Below the pieces are notes generated by a model. That model ran no database searches and was not told the DNA's origin. It saw only the letters and a program-made list of their open reading frames with translations. This document shows, piece after piece, positions 17,464 through 26,161 of a stretch of DNA of 64,000 bases. The DNA is taken from the NCBI RefSeq assembly GCF_030486405.1, contig NZ_CP129613.1, forward strand, positions 1,674,001 through 1,738,000. The letters run 5' to 3'. Each line of letters starts with the position of its first letter. The stretch's first letter is position 1. Source of the DNA: Mycolicibacterium sp. HK-90. Its GTDB lineage: Bacteria > Actinomycetota > Actinomycetes > Mycobacteriales > Mycobacteriaceae. The translations under genes were made by a program, and so were the position numbers.

Positions 17464-20091
17464 TCAGCCGGCCTTCAGGCGGATCTTCCAGCGCACGAAG
17501 CTCACGTAGAACAAGGACAGTGCGGCCAGCATGGCCATGTCGAACAGCCAGGTGCCTGCCGTGTGCTCCCAGTGCGCGTCCTTGGGGGTCAGCGGCCCGG
17601 GCACGAGGCGGATCAGGTCGACGGTCGAGGCCGACGCGGCGAACCCCCAGCGGGCCGGGGTGATCCAGGACAGCTGATCGAGCCCGACGCGGCCGGTCAC
17701 CGGGATCATGCCGCCGGAGAACACCAGCTGGCTCATGATCGCGACGACCAGCAGCGGCATGATCTGCTCGTTGGACTTCGCCAGGGCCGACAGTGCCAGG
17801 CCCACCATGGCCGCGGTGACGGTGGTGGCGGCCATGCTGACGAACAACTCCAGCGACCGGTTCGGGATGAAGACGCCGTGTTCCACCGCGCCCTCACCCC
17901 AGCCCTTGCCCGCGATGGTGATGCCCGTGACGATCGCCGACTGCACGATGGCGAACACCGAGTACACGCACACCTTGGCCAGCAGGTAGGCGGTGGTGGA
18001 CAAGCCGACGGCCTGCTCGCGGCGGAAGATCGCCCGCTCGCCGATCAGGTCGCGGATGGTCAGGGCGGTGCCCATGAAGATCGCGCCGACGTTGAGCAGC
18101 ACCAGGATCTGGCCCGGCTCGTTGGGGGCGTCGCCCATCGGGTTCGGTACGCCGAAGCCGACGGTGCCGGGCACCGACAGCGACAGCACACCCATGATGA
18201 ACGGCAGCAGCGCCAGGAAGATGAAGTAGCCCCGGTCGGAGATGATCAGCCGGATCTGTCTTCGCGCGATGGTCGAGAACTGGCGTAGCAGGCTCGTCTT
18301 GGCCGGCGCGCCCAGGTCCCCGGGCTGTTCCGACGACGCCGCGGCGGCCGGGGCCGGACCGGTGCGTGCCAGGTAGCGGCGGTTCGCCTCGGCCGGATCG
18401 CTGGCGACCGTGCTGAAGATGTCGGCCCAGTTGGTGGTGCCGAGCTCGGGGCCGATCTGATCGGGCGGCCCGCAGAACGCGGTCTTGCCGCCGGGCGCCA
18501 GCAGCAGCACCTGATCGCATACGTCGAGGTAGGTCAGCGAGTGGGTCACGACCAGCACCACACGGCCGGCGTCGGCCAGCTGGCGCAGCATGGTCATCAC
18601 CTGGCGGTCCAGTGCCGGGTCCAGACCGGAGGTGGGCTCGTCGAGGATCAGCAGTGACGGGCCGGTCAGCAGTTCGAGTGCGACCGAGGCGCGCTTGCGC
18701 TGCCCGCCGGACAGCTTGTCGACGCGGGTGTCGAGGTGCTTGGTCATCTCGAGTTCCTCGAGCACCTGCATGACGACCTGTTCGCGGTCTTCCTTGGTGG
18801 TGTCCGGCGGCAACCGCAGCTCGGCGGCGAACATCAGCGCCTGGCGGACGGTCAGCTGACCGTGCACCACGTCGTCCTGCGGGACCATGCCGATCCGGGA
18901 GCGCAGCGACGCGTACTCGGCGTGCACGTCGTGGCCCTCGAAGGTGATGGTGCCGCTGGTCGGATGGGTGTAGCCGGCAACCTGCTTGGCGAACGTGGAC
19001 TTGCCCGCACCCGAGGGGCCGATGACCGCGGTGAGGGTGCCGGGCCGGGCGTCGACGCTGATGTTGTCGAGCAGTGTTTTGTTGCCCTCGATGGTCCAGG
19101 TCAGCCCGCGCACTTCGAGCCCGCCGGTGCGGGTGTCGGCCTGGGTCTCGCTGCGGCGCACCAGGGTGCCGCCGCTGAACACCAGGTCGACATTGCCGAT
19201 GGTGACCACGTCACCGTCGTGCAGGATCGCGCTGTCGACCCGCGCGCCGTTGACGAAGGTGCCGTTGATGCTCCGCTCGTCGCGGATCTCCGTACCGCCG
19301 GGCAGTGGGATCAACGTGGCGTGATGCCGCGACGCCAGCACGTCGGGGATGACGATGTCGTTGTCGGTGTTGCGACCGATCTTGACCGCACCCGCGGGCG
19401 CCGGGGTGGTGCGCCCGGGCCGCAGGATCTTCAGCATGCTGGTGGCGAGGTTGCCACCGGCTTCGCTGGTGCCACGCTCCGAGGCGGCCGGGCCCATCGT
19501 GGTCGGTGCCTGGGCCGCGCTCGGGGTGCGAACCGGCTGGGCCGGCCGGGCCTGCGGGCCGCTCGGGTAGCCGGTCTGCGGACCGCTGGGATAGCCCGAT
19601 TGGGGTCCGCTCGGGTATCCGGCCGGGGCGGTGGGGTAGCGCGGCTGCGGGCCGGACGAGTATCCCGGGCGCGGCGGCGCGGGCGGCTGGCCGTAGGGCG
19701 ACCGTCCGGCGGTGGGTGCCTGGGTGGGCCAGCTGCCGCTGGGCCGGTTGCCGATCGGCACTGCCGCGGTCGGTGTCCGGCCGACGGATCCCTGGTGCCG
19801 GCCGACCTCGAAGGTCAGCTCCGGCCCGTCGGGGTTGCCGATGTTGACCGTCTGGCCGTCTTGGATGTCGACCGAGGGCACCCGGCGCCCGTTGGCGTAC
19901 ATGCCGTTGAGGCTGCCGTTGTCGATCGCGACCCATCGACCTTGGTCGAAGCGCACCACCAGGTGGGCACGGGAGATCAACGGGTGGGCGATCCGGACGT
20001 CGGCGCGGAGGTCTCGGCCGATGACGACATCGTTGCCCGGGGCAAAGGTACGGGTCGATCCGTCGTAACGAATGGTCAGCGCAGGGCTCAT
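17464..20091 (-). CDS. FHA-domain ABC exporter (Rv1747-like, fused ATPase-permease)
   Basis: 875-residue half-transporter: FHA domain 1 (about 5-95; G-R-D-L near 24 and S-R-A-H near 40), a Pro/Gly/Gln-rich linker (about 100-215) with repeats of S-G-P-Q-x-G-Y-P, FHA domain 2 (about 220-310; S-R-H-H and N-G-T-F-V-N-G), an ABCG-type ATPase with Walker A G-P-S-G-A-G-K-S-T near 357, signature L-S-G-G-Q-R-K-R-A-S near 460 and Walker B L-L-I-L-D-E-P-T-S-G-L-D near 480, then six membrane helices from about 610. FHA domains bind phospho-Thr, so Ser/Thr kinase control is expected, as known for Rv1747, which is linked to lipid (PIM) export. The start at 20091 begins directly at FHA1; a 47-codon extension was rejected. 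Confidence 0.92.
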   Translation of the reverse strand: MSPALTIRYDGSTRTFAPGNDVVIGRDLRADVRIAHPLISRAHLVVRFDQGRWVAIDNGSLNGMYANGRRVPSVDIQDGQTVNIGNPDGPELTFEVGRHQGSVGRTPTAAVPIGNRPSGSWPTQAPTAGRSPYGQPPAPPRPGYSSGPQPRYPTAPAGYPSGPQSGYPSGPQTGYPSGPQARPAQPVRTPSAAQAPTTMGPAASERGTSEAGGNLATSMLKILRPGRTTPAPAGAVKIGRNTDNDIVIPDVLASRHHATLIPLPGGTEIRDERSINGTFVNGARVDSAILHDGDVVTIGNVDLVFSGGTLVRRSETQADTRTGGLEVRGLTWTIEGNKTLLDNISVDARPGTLTAVIGPSGAGKSTFAKQVAGYTHPTSGTITFEGHDVHAEYASLRSRIGMVPQDDVVHGQLTVRQALMFAAELRLPPDTTKEDREQVVMQVLEELEMTKHLDTRVDKLSGGQRKRASVALELLTGPSLLILDEPTSGLDPALDRQVMTMLRQLADAGRVVLVVTHSLTYLDVCDQVLLLAPGGKTAFCGPPDQIGPELGTTNWADIFSTVASDPAEANRRYLARTGPAPAAAASSEQPGDLGAPAKTSLLRQFSTIARRQIRLIISDRGYFIFLALLPFIMGVLSLSVPGTVGFGVPNPMGDAPNEPGQILVLLNVGAIFMGTALTIRDLIGERAIFRREQAVGLSTTAYLLAKVCVYSVFAIVQSAIVTGITIAGKGWGEGAVEHGVFIPNRSLELFVSMAATTVTAAMVGLALSALAKSNEQIMPLLVVAIMSQLVFSGGMIPVTGRVGLDQLSWITPARWGFAASASTVDLIRLVPGPLTPKDAHWEHTAGTWLFDMAMLAALSLFYVSFVRWKIRLKAG

Positions 20092-20158
20092 CGCGCTCAA
20101 CTCTATCGGTAGTTTTCGCCGGGACCGGGCCGTTGCGGTGGTGTCGCGCCGTGTGACC

Positions 20159-21913
20159 ATGGCTGGCATGGGTTCTGAAGGGACGCAGACGACGGTCGAG
20201 CGGGTGCTCGGTGTGCTGCGGGCGATCGGCACGGTGCTGGCCGGCGCGGCGGTGGTGTTACTCGTATGGGCCGCGGCGCTCGGCGCCTGGGCCCGGCTCG
20301 TCGCGTCGCGCAGCGCGGGCGAAGGTGCCTGGTACGCGATCAGCGTCCACCGCTGGGGTGAGGCGCTGCCGAACCGGATGGCGCTGTCGGTCGCGGTGAT
20401 CGCCGCGGTGTTGCTTGCGGCGATCGCCTACAGCGTCGTGCGCGGCCGCACGGGCCGTGACCTGGCCGCCACTCCGGCCGGCGCGGGCGCGGTGGCGGCG
20501 CTGCTGTTCATCGCCTACATCACCCCGGGCATCCCGGGCTTCTACCGGCGGGCGATGGAGGGCGCCCCGGTCACCGCGGCGCTACCCGCCGGGATGGCGG
20601 CGTGGTGGTTGTGTCTGGCCGGGGCGGCGGCGACGTTGTTGGCCGCGAGAGCTTTTCCGCGGTTGGAACGTGCCTCGGTGAAGTTGCTGGCGGTCGGGGC
20701 GGCGATCGCGGTGGTGGTTGCTGCGGTGGTGACGGTGTCGGCGTTTCGTGCCGGTGACGACGGGCGCTACGTCGACGCGACGACCGCGGCAGCTACCGAT
20801 GTCCCGGCGGCGCCCACCGCACTCGGTCAGCGCACGTTCACGGTGTCGGTGCCGGATGCCTTCGAGGGCGACAGAAACGAGCCGAATCGCGAAATCGCGG
20901 CGGCGGGAGCCGGTTTCGTGGTCTATGGGGACCGCCGCATCACCGCCTACGGCGCCGACGGAAAGGAACGCTGGCATTTCGCGCGCACCGGACCCGGCGG
21001 CGTGGTGGTCAGCGGCATGCGAGTGTTCGACGACGGGGCCACGGTGGTGGCATTCCTCGACCAGGGACTGGTCGGGCTCGATGCCACGACCGGCGAGCGG
21101 CTGTGGGCGAATGCCGACAGCCGGATGATGTACGCACTGTCGGAGGAGTCCGGTTACAACCTGGACACCCCGTTCGTGGTGTATCGCGATGACCGGGTGT
21201 GGGTGCGCTTCGACACCAGGACCGGCCTCCCGATGTGGACGGTGCCTGCGCCGCACGCGGAGTGCCTGTACCCGCAGCGCACGGTGGACACCCGGTCGTC
21301 GCTGGTGTCGGTGCTGCAGTGTTCGTCGGATCGGGGCACCGATATCCGGGTGCTCGCGGTGGATCCGTCCAACGGTGAGACCGTATGGGACCACGAGCTG
21401 TTCAAGGGCCAGGCCGATGCGGACGCGGTCGCCACGCCGGCGAATGCAGTCGGCGTCTTCGTGCAGTTCGGCGGGGCCGGGGCACCGCCCGGGATCGTCT
21501 ATGTCAACGTGGCGGACAAAACGGTGACCCCGATGCCGCAGCGCGGTACCGGAGAACCGTCACCGGGACCGTCCGACAATTTCTTGTTCTCGAGCCGGGA
21601 CGGCGGCCGGCAACTCGTGCTGTTCGGTCCGGACGGCCAACGGAGATGCGCTGGCCCTCAGGGGATTCGCGGTGATCAGACGCGGGTGCCGGGCCAGGGG
21701 AGTGGCCTGGCCTATGTGTCGTTCGACGACGGCTTCGTCATCGCCGACAGCGGGGCGACCGGAGGGTCGCTGCGGGCGTTCGACGCCCGCGCGTGCGCTC
21801 AGATCGCGGCGGTGCCCGCCGACTCGGTGGAGGGTTTCGTCCCGGTGCCGGGCGCGGTGCTGGTGCTGCGGCGCGACGGGCAGACGTTGCAGATCGACGG
21901 CTACACGGCCTAG
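20159..21913 (+). CDS. Membrane-anchored PQQ-like beta-propeller protein
   Basis: 584 residues. The N-terminal 210 residues hold about four to five hydrophobic helices (roughly 16-42, 73-95, 103-125, 140-165, 175-200). The rest is an extracytoplasmic propeller with repeated PQQ-like blades: G-D-R-R-I-T-A-Y-G-A-D-G-K-E-R-W-H-F, G-L-V-G-L-D-A-T-T-G-E-R-L-W, and V-L-A-V-D-P-S-N-G-E-T-V-W-D. No PQQ-dependent dehydrogenase catalytic residues were identified, so a structural or binding role (as in BamB-like proteins) is more likely. It diverges from the FHA-ABC exporter with 67 nt between starts. Either 20159 or 20168 may be the start. Confidence 0.75.
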   Translation: MAGMGSEGTQTTVERVLGVLRAIGTVLAGAAVVLLVWAAALGAWARLVASRSAGEGAWYAISVHRWGEALPNRMALSVAVIAAVLLAAIAYSVVRGRTGRDLAATPAGAGAVAALLFIAYITPGIPGFYRRAMEGAPVTAALPAGMAAWWLCLAGAAATLLAARAFPRLERASVKLLAVGAAIAVVVAAVVTVSAFRAGDDGRYVDATTAAATDVPAAPTALGQRTFTVSVPDAFEGDRNEPNREIAAAGAGFVVYGDRRITAYGADGKERWHFARTGPGGVVVSGMRVFDDGATVVAFLDQGLVGLDATTGERLWANADSRMMYALSEESGYNLDTPFVVYRDDRVWVRFDTRTGLPMWTVPAPHAECLYPQRTVDTRSSLVSVLQCSSDRGTDIRVLAVDPSNGETVWDHELFKGQADADAVATPANAVGVFVQFGGAGAPPGIVYVNVADKTVTPMPQRGTGEPSPGPSDNFLFSSRDGGRQLVLFGPDGQRRCAGPQGIRGDQTRVPGQGSGLAYVSFDDGFVIADSGATGGSLRAFDARACAQIAAVPADSVEGFVPVPGAVLVLRRDGQTLQIDGYTA

Positions 21914-22818
21914 GTGGGCGTATTGGCCAGTGTGGGAACGGCTTCCGCGGGGTAGCGGTCCTGGGCGTCCCAGACGTCCCAGGTCTGCACGGCCCAGAAC
22001 ACCGCGAACAGCACGATGAGGATCAGTTCGACGGTGATCACGCCGAAGTGCCAACCAATGGCCAGCAGGATCAGGGCAGCCACGATGGTGGTGAGCATGA
22101 GCGCGGCGATGGTCGCATAGAAGCGGGCCAGGTGCCTACGCACGGCGGCCCGGGCGTAGCACGCGTGGTAGACCGCCACCAGCGTGATGGCCAGGAACAT
22201 AGCCACCGCGGCGATCACGTGGGCGTGTTCGGCGAACCAGTCCCACAGCATCAGCGGTGCACCGGCGATGGCGATGACCAACAGTGCTGCCGGAAGCCAT
22301 TTTTCGACGCTCAGCAGCGCGGTGGCGATGGTCTTCCACGGGGTGGCGGCCTCGGCGCAGGAGGGAAGCGAGGCCACCGGCGGTGGCTGGGGGCGGCGCC
22401 GGCGTTCCATCGCCAGGTACATGCCGGTGCCGGCGGCGATGGCGACGAACAGCGCGGCGATGTTGTTGGCGACGGCCCCGAACGGGTCGCTCACGGTCGG
22501 TAGCCAGGGCCGGCACAGATCGACGGGGCCGGCCGGCACCAGGGCGACGATGAACGCCATGAACCCGGAGAAGTTGAGCAGCGCATCCTCGCCCACCCGG
22601 CTGCCCTTGTAGGCGATCAGGCAGATGCCGATCGCGCACAGGGAAGCCAGGAACACCGCGTGGGTGCGGGTGTAGAAGAACGCACTGATCGAGCCCTGCA
22701 GGCAGCTGTGCGCCCCCGTCAACGCCAGCGACGTCAACAGGAACACCACCAGCGCGACCAGGCCCACCCTGACATAGCGGTAGGTGACCATGGTGTCGCT
22801 GGAGTGGTTGCCAACCAT
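21910..22818 (-). CDS. Polytopic membrane protein, function unknown
   Basis: 302-residue integral membrane protein with about seven hydrophobic helices (near 16-36, 55-70, 82-98, 110-130, 172-192, 198-215, 235-275 as one or two). No transporter or enzyme motif was recognised. Its gene follows the flavin oxidoreductase by 7 nt on the same strand, so the two are likely cotranscribed, and its end overlaps the convergent propeller gene by 4 nt. Charged loops are short; the central loop is Pro/Arg-rich (R-R-R-R-P-Q-P-P-P). Confidence 0.68.
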   Translation of the reverse strand: MVGNHSSDTMVTYRYVRVGLVALVVFLLTSLALTGAHSCLQGSISAFFYTRTHAVFLASLCAIGICLIAYKGSRVGEDALLNFSGFMAFIVALVPAGPVDLCRPWLPTVSDPFGAVANNIAALFVAIAAGTGMYLAMERRRRPQPPPVASLPSCAEAATPWKTIATALLSVEKWLPAALLVIAIAGAPLMLWDWFAEHAHVIAAVAMFLAITLVAVYHACYARAAVRRHLARFYATIAALMLTTIVAALILLAIGWHFGVITVELILIVLFAVFWAVQTWDVWDAQDRYPAEAVPTLANTPT

Positions 22819-22825
22819 GGGGCTA

Positions 22826-24058
22826 TTAGCTCACGAGTGAGTCCGGAGCTCCCGTCACCACGCAGTGGGTGTGGCTGTAGATGGTCGGCATGCATCTGTT
22901 GCAGTGCGTGCACTTGGACAAAACGGGGCTTTGACCGCCGTTGTCTTTTTCGGCCTTGATCCGGTTCAACAGATCGGGTTCGGCGAGCAGCGCCCGGCCC
23001 ATCGCGACGAAGTCGAAGCCCGCCGCCATCGCCCGGTCCATGGTCTCGCGGTTGGTGATACCGCCGAGCAGGATGATCGGCATGGTCAGCTCGGCGCGGA
23101 ACTTCTCGGCGTCGCGCATCAGATACGCCTCGTGATACGGGTATTCGCGGAAGAACTTGTTGCCGCTCATCCGGATACCCCAGCTGATCGGGGGTTTGAA
23201 GTTCGCCGCGAACTCCTTGACCGGTGCCCCGCCGCGGAACAGGTACATCGGGTTGACCAGCGAGCTGCCCGCGGTGAGCTCGATGGCGTCCAGACCGCCG
23301 TCCTCTTCCAGCCACTTCGCCGTCTGCAGCGACTCGTCGATCGGGATGCCGCCGCGCACGCCGTCGCTCATGTTCAGCTTGGCGACGACGGCGATCTTCC
23401 TGTCGCCGTGCTTGTCGACCGCGTCGCGTACCGCGCGCACCACGCCGCGGGCCACCTTCGCCCGGTTCTCCAGCGATCCGCCGAACTCGTCGGTGCGCCG
23501 GTTGATCAGCGGGGACAGGAACGAGCTGGCCAGGTAGTTGTGGCCGAGGTGGACCTCGACGGCGTCGAACCCGGAGTCGATGGCCAGCCGGGCGGCGTTG
23601 GCGTGCGCTTGAATCACATCCCGGACGTCGTCCTTTGACGCCTTCTTGGCGAACCGCATCGACAGCGGGTTGAAGAACCGCACGGGGGCCAGCGCCTTGG
23701 CCTTGTTGGTCCGCGAGTTGGCGACCGGACCGGCGTGGCCGATCTGCGCACTGATGGCCGCGCCTTCGGCGTGGATCGTCTCGGTGAGTTTGGTCAGTCC
23801 GGGGACCGCCTCGGGCCGCATCCAGATCTGCCAGCCGTCGGTGCGGCCACCGGGGGACACCGCGCAGTAGGCGACGGTGGTCATGCCGACGCCGCCGGCC
23901 GCGGGCAGCCGGTGATAGTTGATCAAATCGTCGGTGACCAGCGCGTTGGGCGTGGACGCTTCGAAGGTGGCGGCCTTGATGATGCGGTTGCGCAGCGTCA
24001 CCGGGCCGAGCTTGGCCTCACTGAAAACATCAGTGAACACATTGGGCTGAGTGTTCAT
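22826..24058 (-). CDS. NADH:flavin oxidoreductase (old yellow enzyme family)
   Basis: 410-residue TIM-barrel FMN oxidoreductase. Motifs: L-R-N-R-I-I-K-A-A near the N-terminus, Q-I-G-H-A-G near residue 100, F-D-A-V-E-V-H-L-G-H-N-Y-L-A-S-S-F-L-S-P near 168-187, and G-G-I-T-N-R-E-T near 335. Close to the C-terminus is a Cys/His cluster C-T-H-C-N-R-C-(x9)-C, reminiscent of the iron-sulfur motif linking domains in 2,4-dienoyl-CoA reductase, but here the protein ends without the second flavin domain. The start at 24058 was preferred over an extension into folD. An orthologous oxidoreductase occupies this position in M. tuberculosis (Rv3359, from memory). Confidence 0.85.
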   Translation of the reverse strand: MNTQPNVFTDVFSEAKLGPVTLRNRIIKAATFEASTPNALVTDDLINYHRLPAAGGVGMTTVAYCAVSPGGRTDGWQIWMRPEAVPGLTKLTETIHAEGAAISAQIGHAGPVANSRTNKAKALAPVRFFNPLSMRFAKKASKDDVRDVIQAHANAARLAIDSGFDAVEVHLGHNYLASSFLSPLINRRTDEFGGSLENRAKVARGVVRAVRDAVDKHGDRKIAVVAKLNMSDGVRGGIPIDESLQTAKWLEEDGGLDAIELTAGSSLVNPMYLFRGGAPVKEFAANFKPPISWGIRMSGNKFFREYPYHEAYLMRDAEKFRAELTMPIILLGGITNRETMDRAMAAGFDFVAMGRALLAEPDLLNRIKAEKDNGGQSPVLSKCTHCNRCMPTIYSHTHCVVTGAPDSLVS

Positions 24059-24096
24059 AGATGGAGCTTGCCACGTCACCTGACACAATGGCAGCC

Positions 24097-24948
24097 GTGG
24101 GTGCGATTGTGTTGGACGGTAAGGCCACGCGTGACGAGATCTTCGTCGACCTCAAACAGCGCGTAGCGAAGTTGGCCGAGGCGGGGCGGACGCCGGGGCT
24201 CGGCACCGTGCTGGTCGGCGACGATCCCGGGTCGCAGGCCTACGTGCGCGGCAAGCACGCCGACTGCGCCAAGGTCGGGATCAACTCGATCCGCCGGGAC
24301 CTGCCTGCCGACATCACGCAGGCCCAGCTCGACGAGACCATCGACGAGCTCAATGCCAACCCGGAGTGCACGGGCTACATCGTGCAGCTGCCGCTGCCCA
24401 AGCATCTCGACGAGAACGCCGCGCTGGAGCGCATCGACCCGGCCAAGGATGCCGACGGCCTGCACCCGACCAACCTGGGCCGTCTGGTGCTCGGGAAGGA
24501 TGCACCGCTGCCCTGCACCCCGCGCGGCATCGTGCACCTGCTGCGCCGGTTCGAGGTGCCGATCGCCGGCGCGCACGTGGTGGTGATCGGCCGTGGAGTC
24601 ACCGTCGGCCGGCCGATGGGTCTGCTGCTCACCCGCCGTTCGGAGAACGCCACCGTCACGCTCTGTCACACCGGCACCCGCGATCTGCCTGCGCTGACCC
24701 GGCAGGCCGACATCATCGTCGCCGCGGTCGGCGTGCCGCACATGGTGACCGCGGACATGGTCAAGCCCGGAGCGGCCGTCGTCGACGTCGGTGTGAGCCG
24801 GGTGGACGGCAAGCTCACCGGTGACGTCGCCCCCGACGTCTGGGATGTGGCCGGCCACGTGTCGCCCAACCCGGGCGGGGTGGGTCCGCTGACCCGGGCG
24901 TTCCTGCTGACCAACGTCGTCGAGCTCGAAGAGTCGAAACTGGCGTGA
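24097..24948 (+). CDS. folD: Methylenetetrahydrofolate dehydrogenase/cyclohydrolase FolD
   Basis: Bifunctional enzyme of one-carbon metabolism converting 5,10-methylene-THF to 10-formyl-THF with NADP. 283 residues. Signature [10 protein letters not shown] near residue 50 (catalytic Lys and Tyr), Q-L-P-L-P-K-H-L near 95, P-C-T-P-R-G near 138 and [11 protein letters not shown] near 165. The start is put at GTG 24097, giving V-G-A-I-V-L-D-G-K as in mycobacterial FolD; ATG 24088 is an alternative. Only 38 nt separate it from the divergent oxidoreductase and no binding site is seen, so the mRNA may be leaderless. Confidence 0.95.
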   Translation: MGAIVLDGKATRDEIFVDLKQRVAKLAEAGRTPGLGTVLVGDDPGSQAYVRGKHADCAKVGINSIRRDLPADITQAQLDETIDELNANPECTGYIVQLPLPKHLDENAALERIDPAKDADGLHPTNLGRLVLGKDAPLPCTPRGIVHLLRRFEVPIAGAHVVVIGRGVTVGRPMGLLLTRRSENATVTLCHTGTRDLPALTRQADIIVAAVGVPHMVTADMVKPGAAVVDVGVSRVDGKLTGDVAPDVWDVAGHVSPNPGGVGPLTRAFLLTNVVELEESKLA

Positions 24949-25238
24949 CGGCAAAGGAGTTCGTCCGCAAGGTGGTTGCCGGACAGTGGCCGATCCTTCT
25001 GGTCGGGCTGATCTTCGTCGCGGCATTCGCCTTGGTGGTGGCGGGCTACTGGCGCCGTGGCGCGCTGGTCATCGGCATCGGCGTGGGTGCGGCGGCGGCG
25101 CTGCGGCTCGCGCTCACCGATGACCGCGCAGGTCTCCTCGTCGTGCGCTCGCGCACCATCGACTTCACCACCACCGCCACCGTGAGCGCGGCGGTGCTCT
25201 ACATCGCCTGGACCATCGACCCGCTGGGCACCAGCTAG
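24945..25238 (+). CDS. DUF3017 membrane protein
   Basis: 97-residue mycobacterial membrane protein with three predicted helices (about 15-35, 39-57 and 70-90). It starts with GTG in a 4-nt GTGA overlap with folD, the usual partner of this family. Function unknown. Confidence 0.85.
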   Translation: MTAKEFVRKVVAGQWPILLVGLIFVAAFALVVAGYWRRGALVIGIGVGAAAALRLALTDDRAGLLVVRSRTIDFTTTATVSAAVLYIAWTIDPLGTS

Positions 25239-25246
25239 TTCTCACC

Positions 25247-25300
25247 GAGTGGCCAGTTGTGGCACACGATTCGCGAGAATCCGTGCATAACTGGCCACTC
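25247..25300. terminator. Nested hairpin between folD operon and erm
   Basis: Perfect 12-bp outer inverted repeat GAGTGGCCAGTT / AACTGGCCACTC (25247-25258, 25289-25300) enclosing an inner GATTC-GCGA-GAATC hairpin. It lies between two convergent genes and probably works in both directions. Confidence 0.8.
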
Positions 25301-25307
25301 GCCGTGG

Positions 25308-26051
25308 TCAATCACCGGTCACGGCGAACAACGCCGCCCACTGCCCGGCGGTCAACTCGCGCGGCAGCGCGTGGGGGTGAACCTGGTTGGCGCTCAACCA
25401 TCGCCGGTCGACGTGCGGACGCAGGATCTGGCCCAAGCCGCGCCCGCGCCCGGTGAACACCCGGTGCACCAGTGACTGATAGCGCCGACGGTCGGCCCAG
25501 GGGACCAAGGGTTCGGTTCGGCGCGCGATGGTCAGCAGCCCGGCGTCCACACTGGGCCGTGGCCGAAATGCGTCCGCGGAAACCTTTCGAGCCAAGCCGA
25601 ACTCGAACCACGGCCACCACTGGGCGGTCAGCATGGTGGCGCCGCCCACCGCCGCCCGCCGCCGGGCCACCTCCCACTGCACCACCAGTACGGCGTCGGT
25701 CCAGGCCGGCGCGTGAAGCAGACGGCGCAGGATCGCGGTGGTCAGGTGAAAGGGCAGGTTACCCACGACCACGTGCGGCACCCGCGGCAGCCGGTAGTGC
25801 AGGAAGTCGGTGCTGACCACCTCGGCCGAGGTTCGCTCCGCCAGCCGCGTGGCGCGCCGTCGGTCGATCTCGATGGCGGTCAGCGGCCGGTTCAGCCGCT
25901 GGAGCGGCAGGGTGAGCGCGCCGTCCCCCGCGCCGATCTCGACGATGGGACCTGTTGTGCGCCCGACGATGTGGACGATGTCGGCGATCGCGCGACGATC
26001 GCACAGGAAATTCTGGCCGTTCTCATGGCGGCCATGATGAGCTGAAGGCAC
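25308..26051 (-). CDS. erm: 23S rRNA (adenine-N6) methyltransferase, Erm family (macrolide resistance)
   Basis: 247-residue Erm methyltransferase that dimethylates the macrolide-binding adenine of 23S rRNA. The N-terminus carries G-R-H-E-N-G-Q-N-F-L (about 7-16), SAM motif I E-I-G-A-G-D-G-A-L-T near 38-47, and the catalytic N-L-P-F-H-L-T near 98-104. Length and wording most resemble the erm(39)/erm(40) group of rapid growers and lack the long C-terminal tail of M. smegmatis erm(38); this subtype call is from memory. It starts with GTG, with GGAG at 26057-26060. Upstream lies a promoter, leader peptide and attenuator (separate entries), so it is probably induced by ribosome-targeting drugs. 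Confidence 0.94.
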   Translation of the reverse strand: MPSAHHGRHENGQNFLCDRRAIADIVHIVGRTTGPIVEIGAGDGALTLPLQRLNRPLTAIEIDRRRATRLAERTSAEVVSTDFLHYRLPRVPHVVVGNLPFHLTTAILRRLLHAPAWTDAVLVVQWEVARRRAAVGGATMLTAQWWPWFEFGLARKVSADAFRPRPSVDAGLLTIARRTEPLVPWADRRRYQSLVHRVFTGRGRGLGQILRPHVDRRWLSANQVHPHALPRELTAGQWAALFAVTGD

Positions 26052-26056
26052 GGATA

Positions 26057-26137
26057 CTCCGCAGACGCAGGGACAAAGCTGCTGCGGCGGAAATTTCCGA
26101 GAAAGTGAATATCCGCCGCTAGGTGATGCGCAAGCGG
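26057..26137 (-). promoter_or_regulatory. Four-segment translational attenuator of erm
   Basis: On the minus strand four segments can pair alternately. Segment 1 CCGCT (26137-26133, inside leader codons 6-8) pairs with AGCGG in segment 2 (26120-26116). Segment 2 GCGGCGGA (26119-26112) pairs with segment 3 TCCGCCGC (26091-26084), 8 bp. Segment 3 CCGCAG (26087-26082) pairs with segment 4 CTGCGG (26064-26059), which includes part of the GGAG ribosome binding site of erm. Without drug, 1:2 and 3:4 would hide the site; a ribosome stalled on the leader would free 2 to pair with 3 and expose it. Pairings are seen in the sequence; the switching is inferred from erm(C)/erm(D)-type systems. Confidence 0.72.
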
Positions 26138-26154
26138 ATGTAGGTCACTGACAT
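26119..26154 (-). CDS. Erm leader peptide, 11 residues with Arg-Leu-Arg motif
   Basis: Short ORF ATG to TAG encoding MSVTYIRLRIT, 67 nt upstream of the erm GTG. The R-L-R triplet matches the +X+ (Arg/Lys-X-Arg/Lys) class of macrolide-stalling motifs known from ErmD-type leaders. The ATG falls 7 nt after the -10 element, so transcription may start at its first base, giving a leaderless leader ORF. Segment 1 of the attenuator lies in codons 6-8. Confidence 0.72.
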   Translation of the reverse strand: MSVTYIRLRIT

Positions 26155-26161
26155 GGACGCC

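Noticed and set aside
18736..20112. 458-codon open frame antisense to the FHA-ABC exporter
   Set aside because: Gly/Ala/Arg-rich reverse frame of the Pro/Gly linker and ATPase region; no binding site or motif.
20092..20232. 47-codon N-terminal extension of the FHA exporter
   Set aside because: It would overlap the divergent propeller gene and precedes the first FHA strand with Arg/Thr-rich filler.
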